Source: JBGSQR01 sp964509295 (lineage in GTDB: Bacteria > Desulfobacterota > Desulfuromonadia > Geobacterales > Pseudopelobacteraceae). From it: a stretch of 64,000 nucleotides of DNA. Below, piece by piece: positions 16,971-26,601 of this stretch; the stretch's first letter is position 1; each line of letters starts with the position of its first letter. Both the position numbers and the translations under genes were made by a program. The stretch lies in NCBI GenBank assembly GCA_964509295.1, contig CAZDWS010000006.1, forward strand, positions 162,562 through 226,561, written 5' to 3'. The notes beneath the pieces are model-generated. The model searched no databases and was not told the DNA's origin. It saw only the letters and a list, made by a program, of their open reading frames with translations.

Positions 16971-18074
16971 ATGAGTAAGGTTTATTTTGCCGACATGCGT
17001 GCCGGACATAAGGAAAACCTGTTTGACAAGATCACCAAACTTTTGTTGTTGGGCGGACTTCAGCAGGCGGTCAAGGAAGGCGATCTGACTGCGGTCAAGA
17101 TACATTTTGGCGAAAAGGGTAATCATACCTTTATTCGTCCGATTTTTGCCAGGCGTGTGATCGAAGAGATCAAAAAATTGAATGCCCTTCCTTTTTTGAC
17201 AGATTCCTCAACGCTGTATCCGGGTGAACGTAAAGAGGCAGTTTCGGCAATTACCTGCGGGATTGAAAACGGTTTTGCCTATGCTGTAGTAGGGGCGCCG
17301 CTGATTATCAGCGACGGCTTGCGTGGTGTGACTGAAACGGAAGTCAAGATTGAAGGTGATCTGCTCAAGTCGGTTTTTCTCGGGACGGAGATCGTAGAGG
17401 CTGATTCACTGGTCTGTTTGTCACATTTCAAGTGTCATGAACTGACCGGTTTTGGTGGCGCTATCAAAAATCTGGGTATGGGTTGCGCCAGCCGCAAGGG
17501 CAAGCTGATACAACACTCTACCGTTGCTCCCAAGGTCGATGCAAAGAGGTGTATCGGCTGCAGCCTCTGTCTCAAGGCCTGTGCCCACGACGCTATTATC
17601 ATTACTGATGGCAAGGCCTCTATCGATGCAGTCAAATGTGCCGGTTGCAGTCGCTGTATTACCGTCTGTCCGGTCAAGACAATCAATGTTCAGTGGAATG
17701 AGGCCTCTGATCTGGTAATGAGAAAAATGGCCGAATATGCCAAGGGTGCGGTGACCGGCAAGGAAGAACGGATGGTCTATCTGAATTTCATTACCCAGGT
17801 ATCACCTGCCTGTGACTGCTATGGGCATGCCGATGCACCGATTGTCAACGATATCGGTATCTGTGCTTCAAGTGATCCGGTTGCGCTGGACCAGGCCTGT
17901 GCCGACCTGGTCAATGGGGCGCGCGGTAATCAGGAAACAGCGCTTAAGAGTGGGCTGGAGCCGGGCGGTGACAAATTTCGCGGTGTTCACCCGGCCATAC
18001 CTTGGGAGGTTCAACTGGAGCATGCTGAAAAGGTCGGCCTGGGCAGCAGGACGTACGAACTGATCAAGATTTGA
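16971..18074 (+). CDS. DUF362 protein with two [4Fe-4S] ferredoxin motifs
   Basis: The N-terminal two-thirds match DUF362 (ADMRAGHKENLF, KIHFGEKGNHTF, FKCHELTGFGGAIKNLGMG). Inserted at about 190-235 is a bacterial ferredoxin pair: C194-x2-C197-x2-C200-x3-C204 and C223-x2-C226-x2-C229-x3-C233-P. The second half returns to DUF362. Such proteins are common in anaerobes and are presumed electron carriers or redox enzymes; the reaction is unknown. A clear AAGGAG ribosome site precedes the ATG. A strong terminator follows. Confidence 0.9.
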   Translation: MSKVYFADMRAGHKENLFDKITKLLLLGGLQQAVKEGDLTAVKIHFGEKGNHTFIRPIFARRVIEEIKKLNALPFLTDSSTLYPGERKEAVSAITCGIENGFAYAVVGAPLIISDGLRGVTETEVKIEGDLLKSVFLGTEIVEADSLVCLSHFKCHELTGFGGAIKNLGMGCASRKGKLIQHSTVAPKVDAKRCIGCSLCLKACAHDAIIITDGKASIDAVKCAGCSRCITVCPVKTINVQWNEASDLVMRKMAEYAKGAVTGKEERMVYLNFITQVSPACDCYGHADAPIVNDIGICASSDPVALDQACADLVNGARGNQETALKSGLEPGGDKFRGVHPAIPWEVQLEHAEKVGLGSRTYELIKI

Positions 18075-18092
18075 ACCTAAAAGCAATAGAAT

Positions 18093-18134
18093 AAAAAAGA
18101 CCCCGGAGTTTTAAATGCTTCGGGGTCTTTCATT
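18093..18134. terminator. Bidirectional intrinsic terminator
   Basis: AAAGACCCCG and CGGGGTCTTT form a 10-bp stem with a 15-base loop, flanked by A and T runs, between the converging DUF362 and cheB genes. Confidence 0.9.
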
Positions 18135-18165
18135 ATAAGATTAAACTTAGAGCTGTAAACCGGCT

Positions 18166-19251
18166 TTACCCGCCGAATTTAGATATCTCAAAACCGATCT
18201 GTCCCAGAGGCATTACTTCATCGGCAACACCGCCATCCACACAGGCTTTTGGCATGCCGTAGATAGTTGAAGTCGCTTCGTCCTGGACCAGTGTTACCCC
18301 GCCTTTGCTTTTTATGGTCTGCATACCTTTAAAACCGTCATTGCCCATTCCGGTCAGTATGACTCCCAGCATTGATCCACCGGTTGCTTCAGCCATGCTG
18401 GAAAGCATCAGGTCTACGGAAGGGATATAGACATGTTGCGGGTAATTGGTGATAGGCTCCAATTTTACGGTAACATTTGTACCGCGACGCACCAGAGTTG
18501 TGTGCATTCCGCCTGGGGCTACCAGTGCCAACCCGGGCTTGAGGATGTCACCATCAACAGCTTCACGGATGGTCAAGGAGCATTTGGCATTCAGACGGTC
18601 AGCGTAAGGTCCGGTAAAGGCCTTTGGCATGTGAATGCCGATAATTATTCCGTACGGGAAGTTGACAGGAATACGGGAAAGTACCTCTTGCAGTGCCACA
18701 GGTCCGCCGGTAGATGCGCCGATACCAACATAGTTGATTTTTTTTCCGGCAATTTTACTTCTGGTGCTGGTTCGTTGAGCCGGTGGTGGTGTGGGGGCTG
18801 ATCTGGCCATTGTTGATACGGATGGAGAAAAGGACCTGGAGCCGCCTGCAGCCCTGACTTTTCTAAGCAGCTCTTCACGGAAAATATTCTGTGCCTCAGA
18901 AGAGTCAGTTACGTTCTTTGGGATGTAGTCAATGGCACCGGCATCCAGAGCTTCAAATGTGGATTTGGCGCCCTGATTGGTCAGAGTCGAGACCATGATC
19001 ACCTTTGTAGGTGCTTTGGCCATGATCTGTTTCAATGCCGCAATGCCGTCCATGCGCGGCATTTCCACATCCATTGTAATGAGATCAGGTTTGAGGGCAA
19101 TCGCCTTCTCTACGCCTTCCATGCCGTCAGCAGCTGTGCCGACAATCTCAATTGATAAATCTTTGGATAAAACGCTGCGAATGGCCATGCGCATGAATGA
19201 TGAGTCATCCACAATCAGAACGCGTGTTTTGCCACTTTGTGTTGGTTGCAT
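18166..19251 (-). CDS. cheB: Chemotaxis protein-glutamate methylesterase CheB
   Basis: CheB removes methyl groups from chemoreceptors (and deamidates glutamines) when phosphorylated by CheA. The receiver domain has VLIVDDS and the phospho-acceptor in LITMDVEMPRMDG. The C-terminal esterase has the triad in GASTGGP (Ser), IHMP (His) and GMGNDG (Asp). A proline/serine-rich linker joins the two. ATG 19251 gives 361 residues; an upstream start would overlap the preceding HDOD gene by 29 bases. It is the last gene of the cheW-cheA-cheR-HDOD-cheB operon. Confidence 0.95.
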   Translation of the reverse strand: MQPTQSGKTRVLIVDDSSFMRMAIRSVLSKDLSIEIVGTAADGMEGVEKAIALKPDLITMDVEMPRMDGIAALKQIMAKAPTKVIMVSTLTNQGAKSTFEALDAGAIDYIPKNVTDSSEAQNIFREELLRKVRAAGGSRSFSPSVSTMARSAPTPPPAQRTSTRSKIAGKKINYVGIGASTGGPVALQEVLSRIPVNFPYGIIIGIHMPKAFTGPYADRLNAKCSLTIREAVDGDILKPGLALVAPGGMHTTLVRRGTNVTVKLEPITNYPQHVYIPSVDLMLSSMAEATGGSMLGVILTGMGNDGFKGMQTIKSKGGVTLVQDEATSTIYGMPKACVDGGVADEVMPLGQIGFEISKFGG

Positions 19252-19264
19252 TAAAGCCCGCCTG

Positions 19265-20158
19265 TTACTTGGAATTGAAAATGGAGCTGACAAGCTCTTT
19301 TACATCAGGGATTGCATCGTCCAGCTCATAACAGAATCGCTCCACATCCATATCAACAAGGCTTGGATACTGCTCTTTCAGAATTTTCCAGGCCGGTTCT
19401 TCATGCAGGTTGAAGCTGACCCACTCTATTCCGCCATAATCAAGTCCGCGTACACTGCAGAACATATCTGCCAGATTTACTATGGAGCATAAAACCGGAT
19501 CCAGTGTCGCTTCCTCCGGACTATGGTGGTAGGCGATGACTTCGCAGTAGGCTTCCGGGAAGTTCCATTTGCGGGCCATGCTGAGACCTATTTCACAGTG
19601 ACTGGTGCCGAAATGCTTGATTTCCTCGTCGATCAGCTTAATTGGTTTGTCCTTGATTGCATTCAGGACAGACTTGAACTCATCCCGCATGTAGGCACTC
19701 AGGAATACAACACCCAGGTTATGTATTATACCGCTGATATAGGCTTTTTCCAGATCCTTGTAGCCGACTATCTTGGCAATGACTTTGGAAACCATGCCGG
19801 TGCCAAAGGAGTGTTCCCAGAAACTGCTGATTTCAAAAGCACCAGTATCCTTTTCAAATGCACCGATCAGTGATGTGGTCAGGGCCAGTTCACGCACATG
19901 CCGCAGGCCGAGGTAAACCAGCGCACGTTTAAGAGAGGTTATCTCATGAGTTGGTTTGTAAACCGGAGAGTTCAGAAGCTTCATTACCCGGGCTGTCATG
20001 ACCTGGTCGGAAAGCATCAGGTCGGCAATTTCTTCAATTTGAACATCCGGTTGATCGAGAAGCTGCAATATCTGGTTGGCAACAGCCGGAATAGTGGGTA
20101 GATCATCGATTTTTGCAACCATCTGTTCTGCTTTTTCAATCATTGCAATCTTATTCAT
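19265..20158 (-). CDS. HDOD-domain signalling protein
   Basis: The HDOD domain spans most of the 297 residues (LPTIPAVANQILQLL, SDQVMTARVMKLLNSP, SLKRALVYLGLRHVREL). HDOD proteins are HD-related but usually lack phosphohydrolase metal ligands and act in regulation. A histidine-containing part (HNLGVVFLS, YHHSPEEA) is present but does not form a full HD motif. Its position between cheR and cheB suggests a role in chemotaxis signalling, which is an inference. Confidence 0.9.
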   Translation of the reverse strand: MNKIAMIEKAEQMVAKIDDLPTIPAVANQILQLLDQPDVQIEEIADLMLSDQVMTARVMKLLNSPVYKPTHEITSLKRALVYLGLRHVRELALTTSLIGAFEKDTGAFEISSFWEHSFGTGMVSKVIAKIVGYKDLEKAYISGIIHNLGVVFLSAYMRDEFKSVLNAIKDKPIKLIDEEIKHFGTSHCEIGLSMARKWNFPEAYCEVIAYHHSPEEATLDPVLCSIVNLADMFCSVRGLDYGGIEWVSFNLHEEPAWKILKEQYPSLVDMDVERFCYELDDAIPDVKELVSSIFNSK

Positions 20159-20175
20159 AGATCAGACCTTTCAGA

Positions 20176-21003
20176 CTATTTTTTATAAGTAAATCCGCCT
20201 GGGAAGTGAACAGTTTTGAATTTATCATTCACCCCGTGCAGGGATTCTGACTGTCCAACAAAGAAGTAGCCGTACGGTTGCAGGTTGTTGTAGAAATGCT
20301 GGACAACCTTGGACTTGGAGGCGGTGTCGAAGTAAATTAAAACATTGGCACAGAAGATGATGTCAAAGGTCTTCATGAAAATCATCTTGTTGTCATCATA
20401 AAGGTTCAGCTTGTTGAAGGTAACGAATTTTTTGATTTCGGGTGAAAGAGTAAACAGCCCCTTGTCTTCACGAATATATTTACGTTTGTACACGTCCGGA
20501 ATATTGCGTACGGAATAAGCGTTGTAAACACCTTCCTTGGCCTGGGCAACAACGGTTTCATTGATATCGGTGCCGACAATTTCAATAATCCAGTCTTTCA
20601 GCAGGGTGGAACGTTTTTCATTCAAAATCATGGCCATGGTATAGGCTTCTTCACCTGATGAAGAGGCGGCGCTCCAGATGCGCAGCTTGCGGAAGCCCAT
20701 TTTGTTCTTGATTTCGACTATTTCCGGCAGAAGTTTGGTTTCCAGTGCATTAAGTTGCGGAATATTTCTGAAGAAATATGTCTCATTGGTTGTAATTTCA
20801 TCCATCAGGAATTTTATTTCTTCGTTTCCGCGCGGAGATCTCAGAAGCAAATAGTAATCCTGGTGGGTTTTGGTGCCGGTGGCCTCCATTCTGCGAGTCA
20901 GACGGCTTTCCAGAAAATACTTTTTGGTCGTGTGGAAGTACATGCCGCAGAGGTTGTAGATGAAATCTCTTAATTGTTCAAAGTCTTTATCAGAAATAGC
21001 CAC
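20176..21003 (-). CDS. cheR: Chemotaxis glutamate methyltransferase CheR
   Basis: CheR methylates receptor glutamates with SAM. The N-terminal helical domain (LRDFIYNLCGMYF, LESRLTRRM) leads to the catalytic Rossmann domain with LRIWSAASSSGEEAYTMAM (SAM site) and DIIFCANVLIYFD. The usual motif has Cys and Thr where this has Ala and Ser, a mild variation. The start is GTG 21003, with AAGGG upstream. It lacks a C-terminal NWETF-binding pentapeptide context or TPR domain. Confidence 0.95.
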   Translation of the reverse strand: MAISDKDFEQLRDFIYNLCGMYFHTTKKYFLESRLTRRMEATGTKTHQDYYLLLRSPRGNEEIKFLMDEITTNETYFFRNIPQLNALETKLLPEIVEIKNKMGFRKLRIWSAASSSGEEAYTMAMILNEKRSTLLKDWIIEIVGTDINETVVAQAKEGVYNAYSVRNIPDVYKRKYIREDKGLFTLSPEIKKFVTFNKLNLYDDNKMIFMKTFDIIFCANVLIYFDTASKSKVVQHFYNNLQPYGYFFVGQSESLHGVNDKFKTVHFPGGFTYKK

Positions 21004-21051
21004 AATATTATCCCTTCGATGATGTTAGTTGTTACTGCTCTTCAGTTCCGG

Positions 21052-22899
21052 CTAACGTCCGGAACCACTTTCGCCACCATCAATAAGTCCAAATGGATCA
21101 ATGATCAAAGCTACGCGACCATCTCCCAGAATTGTGGAACCGGCAATACCGGGAATGTTTGCAAGGTAGTTACCCAGTGATTTTATGGCAACCTCCTGTT
21201 GTCCTACCAGACGGGTGACCACAAGTCCCATACGTTTGTCTGCACTGCCTACTACAACTACATAACAGAAATCTTCCTGTTCATTTTTCTTTTGTACCCT
21301 GAAAACCGTTTCCAGTCGTACCAGGGGCAGTACCATGTCGCGCAGTTTTAGCACTTCCTGTCCACCGATTACATGGAACAGGCGCTGGTCAACTCGCAAG
21401 GTTTCCAGAACGGATGAAAGCGGCAGGGAATAGATCTCACCTTCAACCTCCACCAGCAACGACTGGATAATTGCCAGTGTCAGAGGCAGGCGCAGTATGA
21501 ATTCGGAGCCTTGACCCTTTTCACTTTTAATCTCGATCAGGCCGTTAAGTTTTTTGATGTTAGTTTTGACAACGTCCATGCCTACACCACGGCCTGACAG
21601 GTCGTTTGCCTTGTCTTTGGTGGAAAAGCCGGGCAGGAAGATCAGGTCAAAAAGTTCACGCTGGCTCATGGCGGCCAGTTGATCTTCAGTAACCAGACCC
21701 TTTTCCAGCGCCTTGCGGGCTACTCTTTCCGTGTCGATACCGTTTCCGTCATCCTTGATGCTGATGATGATCTGGTTGCCTTCGTGAATTGCGGCCAAAA
21801 CCAATGTACCAACACGTGGCTTACCGGCGGCAACACGCACATCCGGCGTTTCCAGGCCATGGTCCATGGCGTTTCTGATAAGGTGGATCAACGGATCGCC
21901 GATTTCGTCCACAACGGAGCGATCCAGTTCTGTTTCCTCACCGAAAATCTGCAGGTCAACCTCTTTTCCCAGGTCGCGAGCCATACTTCGGACAATGCGC
22001 GGGAACTTTTTGAAGACCTTCTCAACCGGTAGCATCCGCATTTTCAGAACCTGCATCTGCAGCTCGGAAGTTACGAAGTTCATCCGCTTGGTCAGCTTGG
22101 AAAAATCTTCGTTGAATTCAACCGAATCAAAATCACCCTGCTGCAGATTCTGGTTGATCTGAATCATCCGGTTACGTTCCAGCACCAGTTCTCCAACCTG
22201 ATTCATCAGGTCGTCCAGGCGTTTAACATCAACACGAACAGTGGTATTGTCCGATAAATCCTCACCTTTGTTTTCAGAAGACTTGGGTGGTGGAGGGGTC
22301 TTCTTGGGAACAACTTCAGAACTGATTTTGGGTGTCGGGGGAGCTGGCGGTGCTTCTTTCACGGGCTCTTCCGATGTTGGGGCACTTGGCGTTGTTACCG
22401 GTTTTGTTGCGTTAGCATCGGTTTCAGTTACAGTGTCTTTAGGCGGTTCAGCCGGTTGACTGGCTTCCGGTGCAACTTCGGCTTTCTTCTGTGCGGCAGA
22501 GGCTGCTTCAGAAAGAAGCGGCAGCAGTTTTGTTATTGTGCCCTCAATTTCACGTTCCTGGATCTCGCCGGCTTTGATATCGCTGACAAGCACCTTTACC
22601 AGGTCGGTTGCTTCAAGAATAACATCCATTATTTCAGGAGTTACATAGAGCTCACCCTTACGCAGACGATTAAGTACATCCTCTGTTTTGTGGGTTACTT
22701 TGACCAGCTGATCAAAACCGAGGAAGCTGGAAGCGCCTTTAACCGTATGAATAGATCTGAAAATCCGGTTCAGCAGCTCTTCAGGTTCGGAAGATTTTTC
22801 AAGCGCAACCAGATCGTCATCGAGTTTTTCAAGCAGTTCTGTTGTCTCCGCGAGAAAGCCTTCAAGCAGTTCCGCATCTTCACAATCAATCGGTGACAT
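21052..22899 (-). CDS. cheA: Chemotaxis histidine kinase CheA
   Basis: The 615 residues hold the P1 phosphotransfer domain with FRSIHTVKGASSFLGF, a long Pro/Ala/Glu linker (about 135-215) in place of a visible P2, the P3 dimer region, the P4 kinase (HLIRNAMDHGLE, DDGNGID, GRGVGMDVV) and the P5 CheW-like regulatory domain. It phosphorylates CheB and CheY in answer to receptors. The absence of P2 suggests direct phosphotransfer from P1. No cheY lies in the operon. AAGGAG precedes the ATG. Confidence 0.95.
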   Translation of the reverse strand: MSPIDCEDAELLEGFLAETTELLEKLDDDLVALEKSSEPEELLNRIFRSIHTVKGASSFLGFDQLVKVTHKTEDVLNRLRKGELYVTPEIMDVILEATDLVKVLVSDIKAGEIQEREIEGTITKLLPLLSEAASAAQKKAEVAPEASQPAEPPKDTVTETDANATKPVTTPSAPTSEEPVKEAPPAPPTPKISSEVVPKKTPPPPKSSENKGEDLSDNTTVRVDVKRLDDLMNQVGELVLERNRMIQINQNLQQGDFDSVEFNEDFSKLTKRMNFVTSELQMQVLKMRMLPVEKVFKKFPRIVRSMARDLGKEVDLQIFGEETELDRSVVDEIGDPLIHLIRNAMDHGLETPDVRVAAGKPRVGTLVLAAIHEGNQIIISIKDDGNGIDTERVARKALEKGLVTEDQLAAMSQRELFDLIFLPGFSTKDKANDLSGRGVGMDVVKTNIKKLNGLIEIKSEKGQGSEFILRLPLTLAIIQSLLVEVEGEIYSLPLSSVLETLRVDQRLFHVIGGQEVLKLRDMVLPLVRLETVFRVQKKNEQEDFCYVVVVGSADKRMGLVVTRLVGQQEVAIKSLGNYLANIPGIAGSTILGDGRVALIIDPFGLIDGGESGSGR

Positions 22900-22929
22900 T
22901 TAAACTCTCCTTAGAAAATCTCAAATAAA

Positions 22930-23424
22930 CTACAGGGAACCAAACAGGCTTTTTTCATCGTTAGAGAACATTTTTTCGAGGTCGAGAAGTACGAGCAGTC
23001 TTTCTGCCTGATTGATAACACCGGCAATGCAGTCCTGATCAATGCCGCTTGCTACAACCGCAGGAGATGGCTGTATTTCGCTGCCGGAAACCCTGATGAC
23101 TTCAGAAACCGAATCCACGATAAATCCCATCAACTCTCCATCAACATCCATGACCATGATTCTGGTTTGTTTGTCGTACTCTGTTTCCATCAGTCCGAAT
23201 TTTTTGCGCATGGAAATGATCGGAATAACTTTGCCACGCAGGTTTATAACACCTTCAACAAAATGAGGTGTGTTTGGAACCCGTGTAACGATGGGCATAC
23301 GAATAATTTCTCTGACTTTTAAAACATCAACACCATACTCTTCCTGATCGAGATTGAAACTGACGAGCTGGATCAGCTCACTACGAGATTCATCTGATTT
23401 AACAGGGACTAGTGCGTTACTCAT
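22930..23424 (-). CDS. cheW: Chemotaxis coupling protein CheW
   Basis: A single CheW domain of 164 residues (LVSFNLDQEEYGVDVLKVREI, here shown by the EEYGVDVLKVREI and VINLRGKVIPI marks) links receptors to CheA. AGGAGG lies seven bases before the ATG. It is the first gene of the operon; 247 bases without a gene lie upstream, holding a palindrome (23516-23530) and probably the promoter. Confidence 0.95.
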   Translation of the reverse strand: MSNALVPVKSDESRSELIQLVSFNLDQEEYGVDVLKVREIIRMPIVTRVPNTPHFVEGVINLRGKVIPIISMRKKFGLMETEYDKQTRIMVMDVDGELMGFIVDSVSEVIRVSGSEIQPSPAVVASGIDQDCIAGVINQAERLLVLLDLEKMFSNDEKSLFGSL

Positions 23425-23515
23425 GCTTTCCTCCTGAATGCAAAAAAAACTAATAATTCAGAGCATTTATGCAAATGGTGTTTGTAATCTATTACTCATT
23501 AATTGGGCAAATTTA

Positions 23516-23530
23516 GCATGTAAGACATGC
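23516..23530. promoter_or_regulatory. Palindrome upstream of the chemotaxis operon
   Basis: GCATGT-AAG-ACATGC is a perfect 6-3-6 inverted repeat about 95 bases before cheW. It may be an operator. No clear sigma-28 or sigma-54 promoter was recognised nearby. Confidence 0.35.
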
Positions 23531-23671
23531 AATAATCAAGCTTGATATGTCCTTGCATAGAGTTAGTTTGTCATATTTGTATTCAAATGCAACTTGTTCG
23601 GATAAAAAAAATATTGAATGTACTTACAGACTGATTTTATACATGCCTGATTCGGACCGAATTTTAATGAT

Positions 23672-24283
23672 TTACAGTAGCTGTTCATTCATAAGCTTGA
23701 CTGTTGTTGGCCCATCCGAGTAGTAGTCGATAACATTGTAGCAGCAGAAGTTCTGTTCGATGTTGAAAACGCTGCTTAGCGGTGCTCCGATAGCGTTCAG
23801 CAGGACAATCCGGTTGACTCCGCCATGTCCCACAACCAGAATTTCCTGGCCCTGATGTTTTTCAACAATCTCTTTTATGACCGGCATTACGCGGGATTGG
23901 ATATCCAGCAGGTTTTCGCCCTGCGGCACGCGATAGTTGACCATGTCCGCCAGTCTTGCCTTCCACTCTTCCGGCCAGCGGTTGTTGATCTCTTCCCAGG
24001 TCAGGCCCTCCCATAAACCGATATTCAATTCACGCAGTTCGCTTTTTTTTACAGGTTCAATGCCGAACTGCGGGCAGATGATAGCCGCACCGATACTGCA
24101 GCGGGAAAGATCGCTGGTATAACAGGCGGAAATATTCATCTCTTTCAAGCGTGCTTTCATGCGATGGTACTGCTCAACACCAGTCTTGGTCAATGCTACA
24201 TCAGTCTGTCCGTTATAGCGTGGTGAGTCATATCCCTCTACCTGGCCGTGACGGATTAAGTGGATGCGGGTTGTTTTTATCAT
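23672..24283 (-). CDS. Histidine phosphatase family protein (CobC/GpmB-like)
   Basis: The catalytic motif IRHGQVEGYDSPRYNGQTD and the later histidine in VGHGGVNRIVLL identify a phosphoglycerate mutase-like phosphatase. The RHGQ..Y.G..D pattern resembles alpha-ribazole phosphatase CobC, which removes the phosphate from alpha-ribazole phosphate in cobalamin assembly. The cobalamin operon in this window has no other cobC, which makes this a candidate, but general phosphatases look the same. ATG 24283 (203 residues, GGAG upstream) is preferred over an earlier start. Confidence 0.8.
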   Translation of the reverse strand: MIKTTRIHLIRHGQVEGYDSPRYNGQTDVALTKTGVEQYHRMKARLKEMNISACYTSDLSRCSIGAAIICPQFGIEPVKKSELRELNIGLWEGLTWEEINNRWPEEWKARLADMVNYRVPQGENLLDIQSRVMPVIKEIVEKHQGQEILVVGHGGVNRIVLLNAIGAPLSSVFNIEQNFCCYNVIDYYSDGPTTVKLMNEQLL

Positions 24284-24385
24284 TATATATTTGTGCTCCG
24301 TTTGGCTATTGGTGTAAGTCGCGGGAATAATAACAGCATTATGTTCAAAAAGAAATGTTAGGGAGATCATTACTTCGTCTTGCGA

Positions 24386-25234
24386 TCAGCGGTTTTCGCC
24401 TAACAGTCGAACTTCCTGCTGCGGGTAGGGGATACTGACGCCGCGCTGACGGAAGATCTCCAGGATTGCCCGGTTCACTTCGCCGATGGCATCGGAATAA
24501 TCCGGCACTTTGACCCAGGGGCGAACGCTGATATTGACGGATGAGTCAGCCAGTGTGATGACCTGGACGACCGGCCTGGGATCTTGAAGTATACGCGGGT
24601 TCGAGAGCAGCACTTCATCTACAGCCGTAATTGCCTGGCCGAGATCAGTATTGTAAGAAACTCTGACGGTCAAATTAACCTGACGGATTTGACCGTAGTT
24701 ATGCAGAATTTCGCCGGCGATCTTTCTGTTGGGAATCACAACCAGAGACAGGTCGGCATGGCTCAGGGTAGTGCTGAACAGAGAGATGTTTTCCACCATG
24801 CCTTCTTCGTTGGCTATGGAAATGTATTCATTAACCCTGTAGGGACGGGTAAAGATGATGGTCAGTCCCGCCGCCAGATTTGACAATACCCCCTGCATTG
24901 CCAGTGCAATACCGGCACCGGCCATGCCCAGTCCGGCTATCAAAGGTAACAGGTCAATGCCCAGATTCTGGAGCGCCATGATCAGGAACAGTCCCAGAAC
25001 AAGTCCCCGCACAACGCGCATCAACAGTTGCCGAATGGTGATGTCCAGATCCATTCGCTTAAGAATTTTATCCAGCATGCCCCCAACCCAGCGCCCGGCA
25101 TAGTAGCCGACAACAAGAATCAGAACAGCTGTAAACAGTTTGGGACCGAATTTGATGGCCTGGTCAATCAGCTTTTCCTGGGCCTGTCCCAAAGCCAGAA
25201 TTTGTCCAGTAATTGGTGAAGTTTCAATAGCCAT
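24386..25234 (-). CDS. Small-conductance mechanosensitive channel (MscS family)
   Basis: Three transmembrane helices precede the pore helix with the glycine/alanine pattern GLGMAGAGIALAMQG, then the beta domain (NEEGMVENISLFSTTL, VVIPNRKI) and the alpha/beta C-terminus. This is the MscS layout at 282 residues. Such channels release solutes on hypo-osmotic shock. The gene stands alone; the 217 bases upstream (25235-25451) show nothing recognisable. Confidence 0.9.
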   Translation of the reverse strand: MAIETSPITGQILALGQAQEKLIDQAIKFGPKLFTAVLILVVGYYAGRWVGGMLDKILKRMDLDITIRQLLMRVVRGLVLGLFLIMALQNLGIDLLPLIAGLGMAGAGIALAMQGVLSNLAAGLTIIFTRPYRVNEYISIANEEGMVENISLFSTTLSHADLSLVVIPNRKIAGEILHNYGQIRQVNLTVRVSYNTDLGQAITAVDEVLLSNPRILQDPRPVVQVITLADSSVNISVRPWVKVPDYSDAIGEVNRAILEIFRQRGVSIPYPQQEVRLLGENR

Positions 25235-25451
25235 ATTGGTGGGTCCCTCCGCGATGATATGAAGTTAATAATAGCAGGATTGAGCCTGGAATGAAATAAT
25301 TGAAAAATCTGAGGGTGGATTAGATCTGTTTTTAAAGTTATTTGTGATTTTCAGAGAAGTTGTTGGAAAAATCGGGAGGTATCTACCCGAATATGCAAGT
25401 ATCTACAGGTTGTCTTTAAAGTCTCATATTACGTGCCCGGCAAATACTGTG

Positions 25452-25691
25452 TCACTTCAACTGCTCCAGGGCACGTGCCAGTTGGTCAGGGCATGATGTG
25501 TCCCCCTGGCAGGCAATGCCTTTCAAGCGCTTTATCACTTCAGTCACATGCATTCCGCTGACCAATGCAGCCAAAGCCTGTGTATTACCAATGCATCCAC
25601 CAACAAAGGAAATGTTGATAACAACACCGTTTTCAACTTCAAAATCAATTCGTTTGGCACAGGAACCGTATGTCTCGTAACTTAATTGCAT
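25452..25691 (-). CDS. TIGR03905 family four-cysteine protein
   Basis: The 79-residue protein has four conserved cysteines in GSCAK, GGCIGN, ACQG and TSCPD, the marks of TIGR03905/TSCPD-domain proteins. A TSCPD domain also occurs at the end of some vitamin B12-dependent ribonucleotide reductases, but free-standing members have no known function. The cysteines suggest metal binding. ATG 25691 is preferred over an earlier start that would overlap the DUF554 gene. Confidence 0.8.
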   Translation of the reverse strand: MQLSYETYGSCAKRIDFEVENGVVINISFVGGCIGNTQALAALVSGMHVTEVIKRLKGIACQGDTSCPDQLARALEQLK

Positions 25692-25743
25692 GCTGCATGC
25701 CTCATGTTTTGTAAAATAATTACATAAATTCCAGACCAAAAAC

Positions 25744-26430
25744 TCAGGCAAGTCCCGACAACCAGACAATTATTACTGAAACAAAGACAGCCGGCAGCAG
25801 ATTTCCCACCGGAAGGCGCTTGATTCCGACCAAATCTAGCCCGATTGCAAGAATCAGCAGACCACCGACAGCATTCATCTCAAGTATGACCGTTTCAGTT
25901 AGTAACACTCTGGCTGATTCAGCGGCAATGGTGATGCATCCCTGGTAAACCAAAACCGGCAGGGCTGAAAACAGTACGCCTATTCCCATTGTGGAAGCCA
26001 GAGCAATTGCCGCAACACCATCCAGCGAGGCTTTTGCGTACAGTATTGTCGGTGCTCCGCCAAACCCGTCCTGTAGTGCCCCCATGATCGCCATAGCCCC
26101 CACACAGTACAACAGGCTGGCTGACACAAATCCTTCGGCGAAATTTCCATCACCTGCAAAACGCTTCTGCAGCCACATGCCGAACAATTCCAGGCGTGAC
26201 TCAATCTGCAGGAGTTCACCCAGAATTCCTCCGGTAATCAAACTGCCGATAACTATCAACGGCTGCCTGCTCTTCAGGGCCAATTGCAAGCCAATCAACA
26301 TTACAGCCAAACCCAGTGCCATCATAACCGTCTGGCGCATCCTGTTTGGAATAAAACGGCCGGCATAGCGGCCGACCAGAGCGCCAGCACAAATCGCAAC
26401 AGCATTTACAACCGTCCCAGTCATAATCAT
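25744..26430 (-). CDS. DUF554 family membrane protein
   Basis: The protein has about six hydrophobic helices, with TGTVVNAVAICAGALVG at the start, ITGGILGELLQIE and FVSASLLYCVGAMAIMGALQDG in the middle, all marks of DUF554. It is a presumed transporter or channel of unknown substrate. ATG 26430 with AAAGG upstream is chosen (228 residues). It precedes the TIGR03905 gene by 52 bases. Confidence 0.85.
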   Translation of the reverse strand: MIMTGTVVNAVAICAGALVGRYAGRFIPNRMRQTVMMALGLAVMLIGLQLALKSRQPLIVIGSLITGGILGELLQIESRLELFGMWLQKRFAGDGNFAEGFVSASLLYCVGAMAIMGALQDGFGGAPTILYAKASLDGVAAIALASTMGIGVLFSALPVLVYQGCITIAAESARVLLTETVILEMNAVGGLLILAIGLDLVGIKRLPVGNLLPAVFVSVIIVWLSGLA

Positions 26431-26556
26431 ACAACACCTTTTCACAACAGCATGTTTAACGGTAGATTCAATAACATATAATAGATTGATAGTACAGGGG
26501 GGGAAACTCCATTCAGCAAGCATGGCTGGCAGGAAATAAAATTGTACGTCAGGTAT

Positions 26557-26592
26557 AAAAGAGGCACCGGAACTGAATCCGATGTCTCTTTT
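26557..26592 (-). terminator. Intrinsic terminator, duplicated element copy 1
   Basis: AAAAGAGGCACCGG and CCGATGTCTCTTTT form an imperfect stem around AACTGAAT, ten bases beyond the stop of the GyrI-like gene. An almost identical hairpin follows the bzaF-like gene at 28595-28632. Confidence 0.8.
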
Positions 26593-26601
26593 GCAACCTG
26601 G

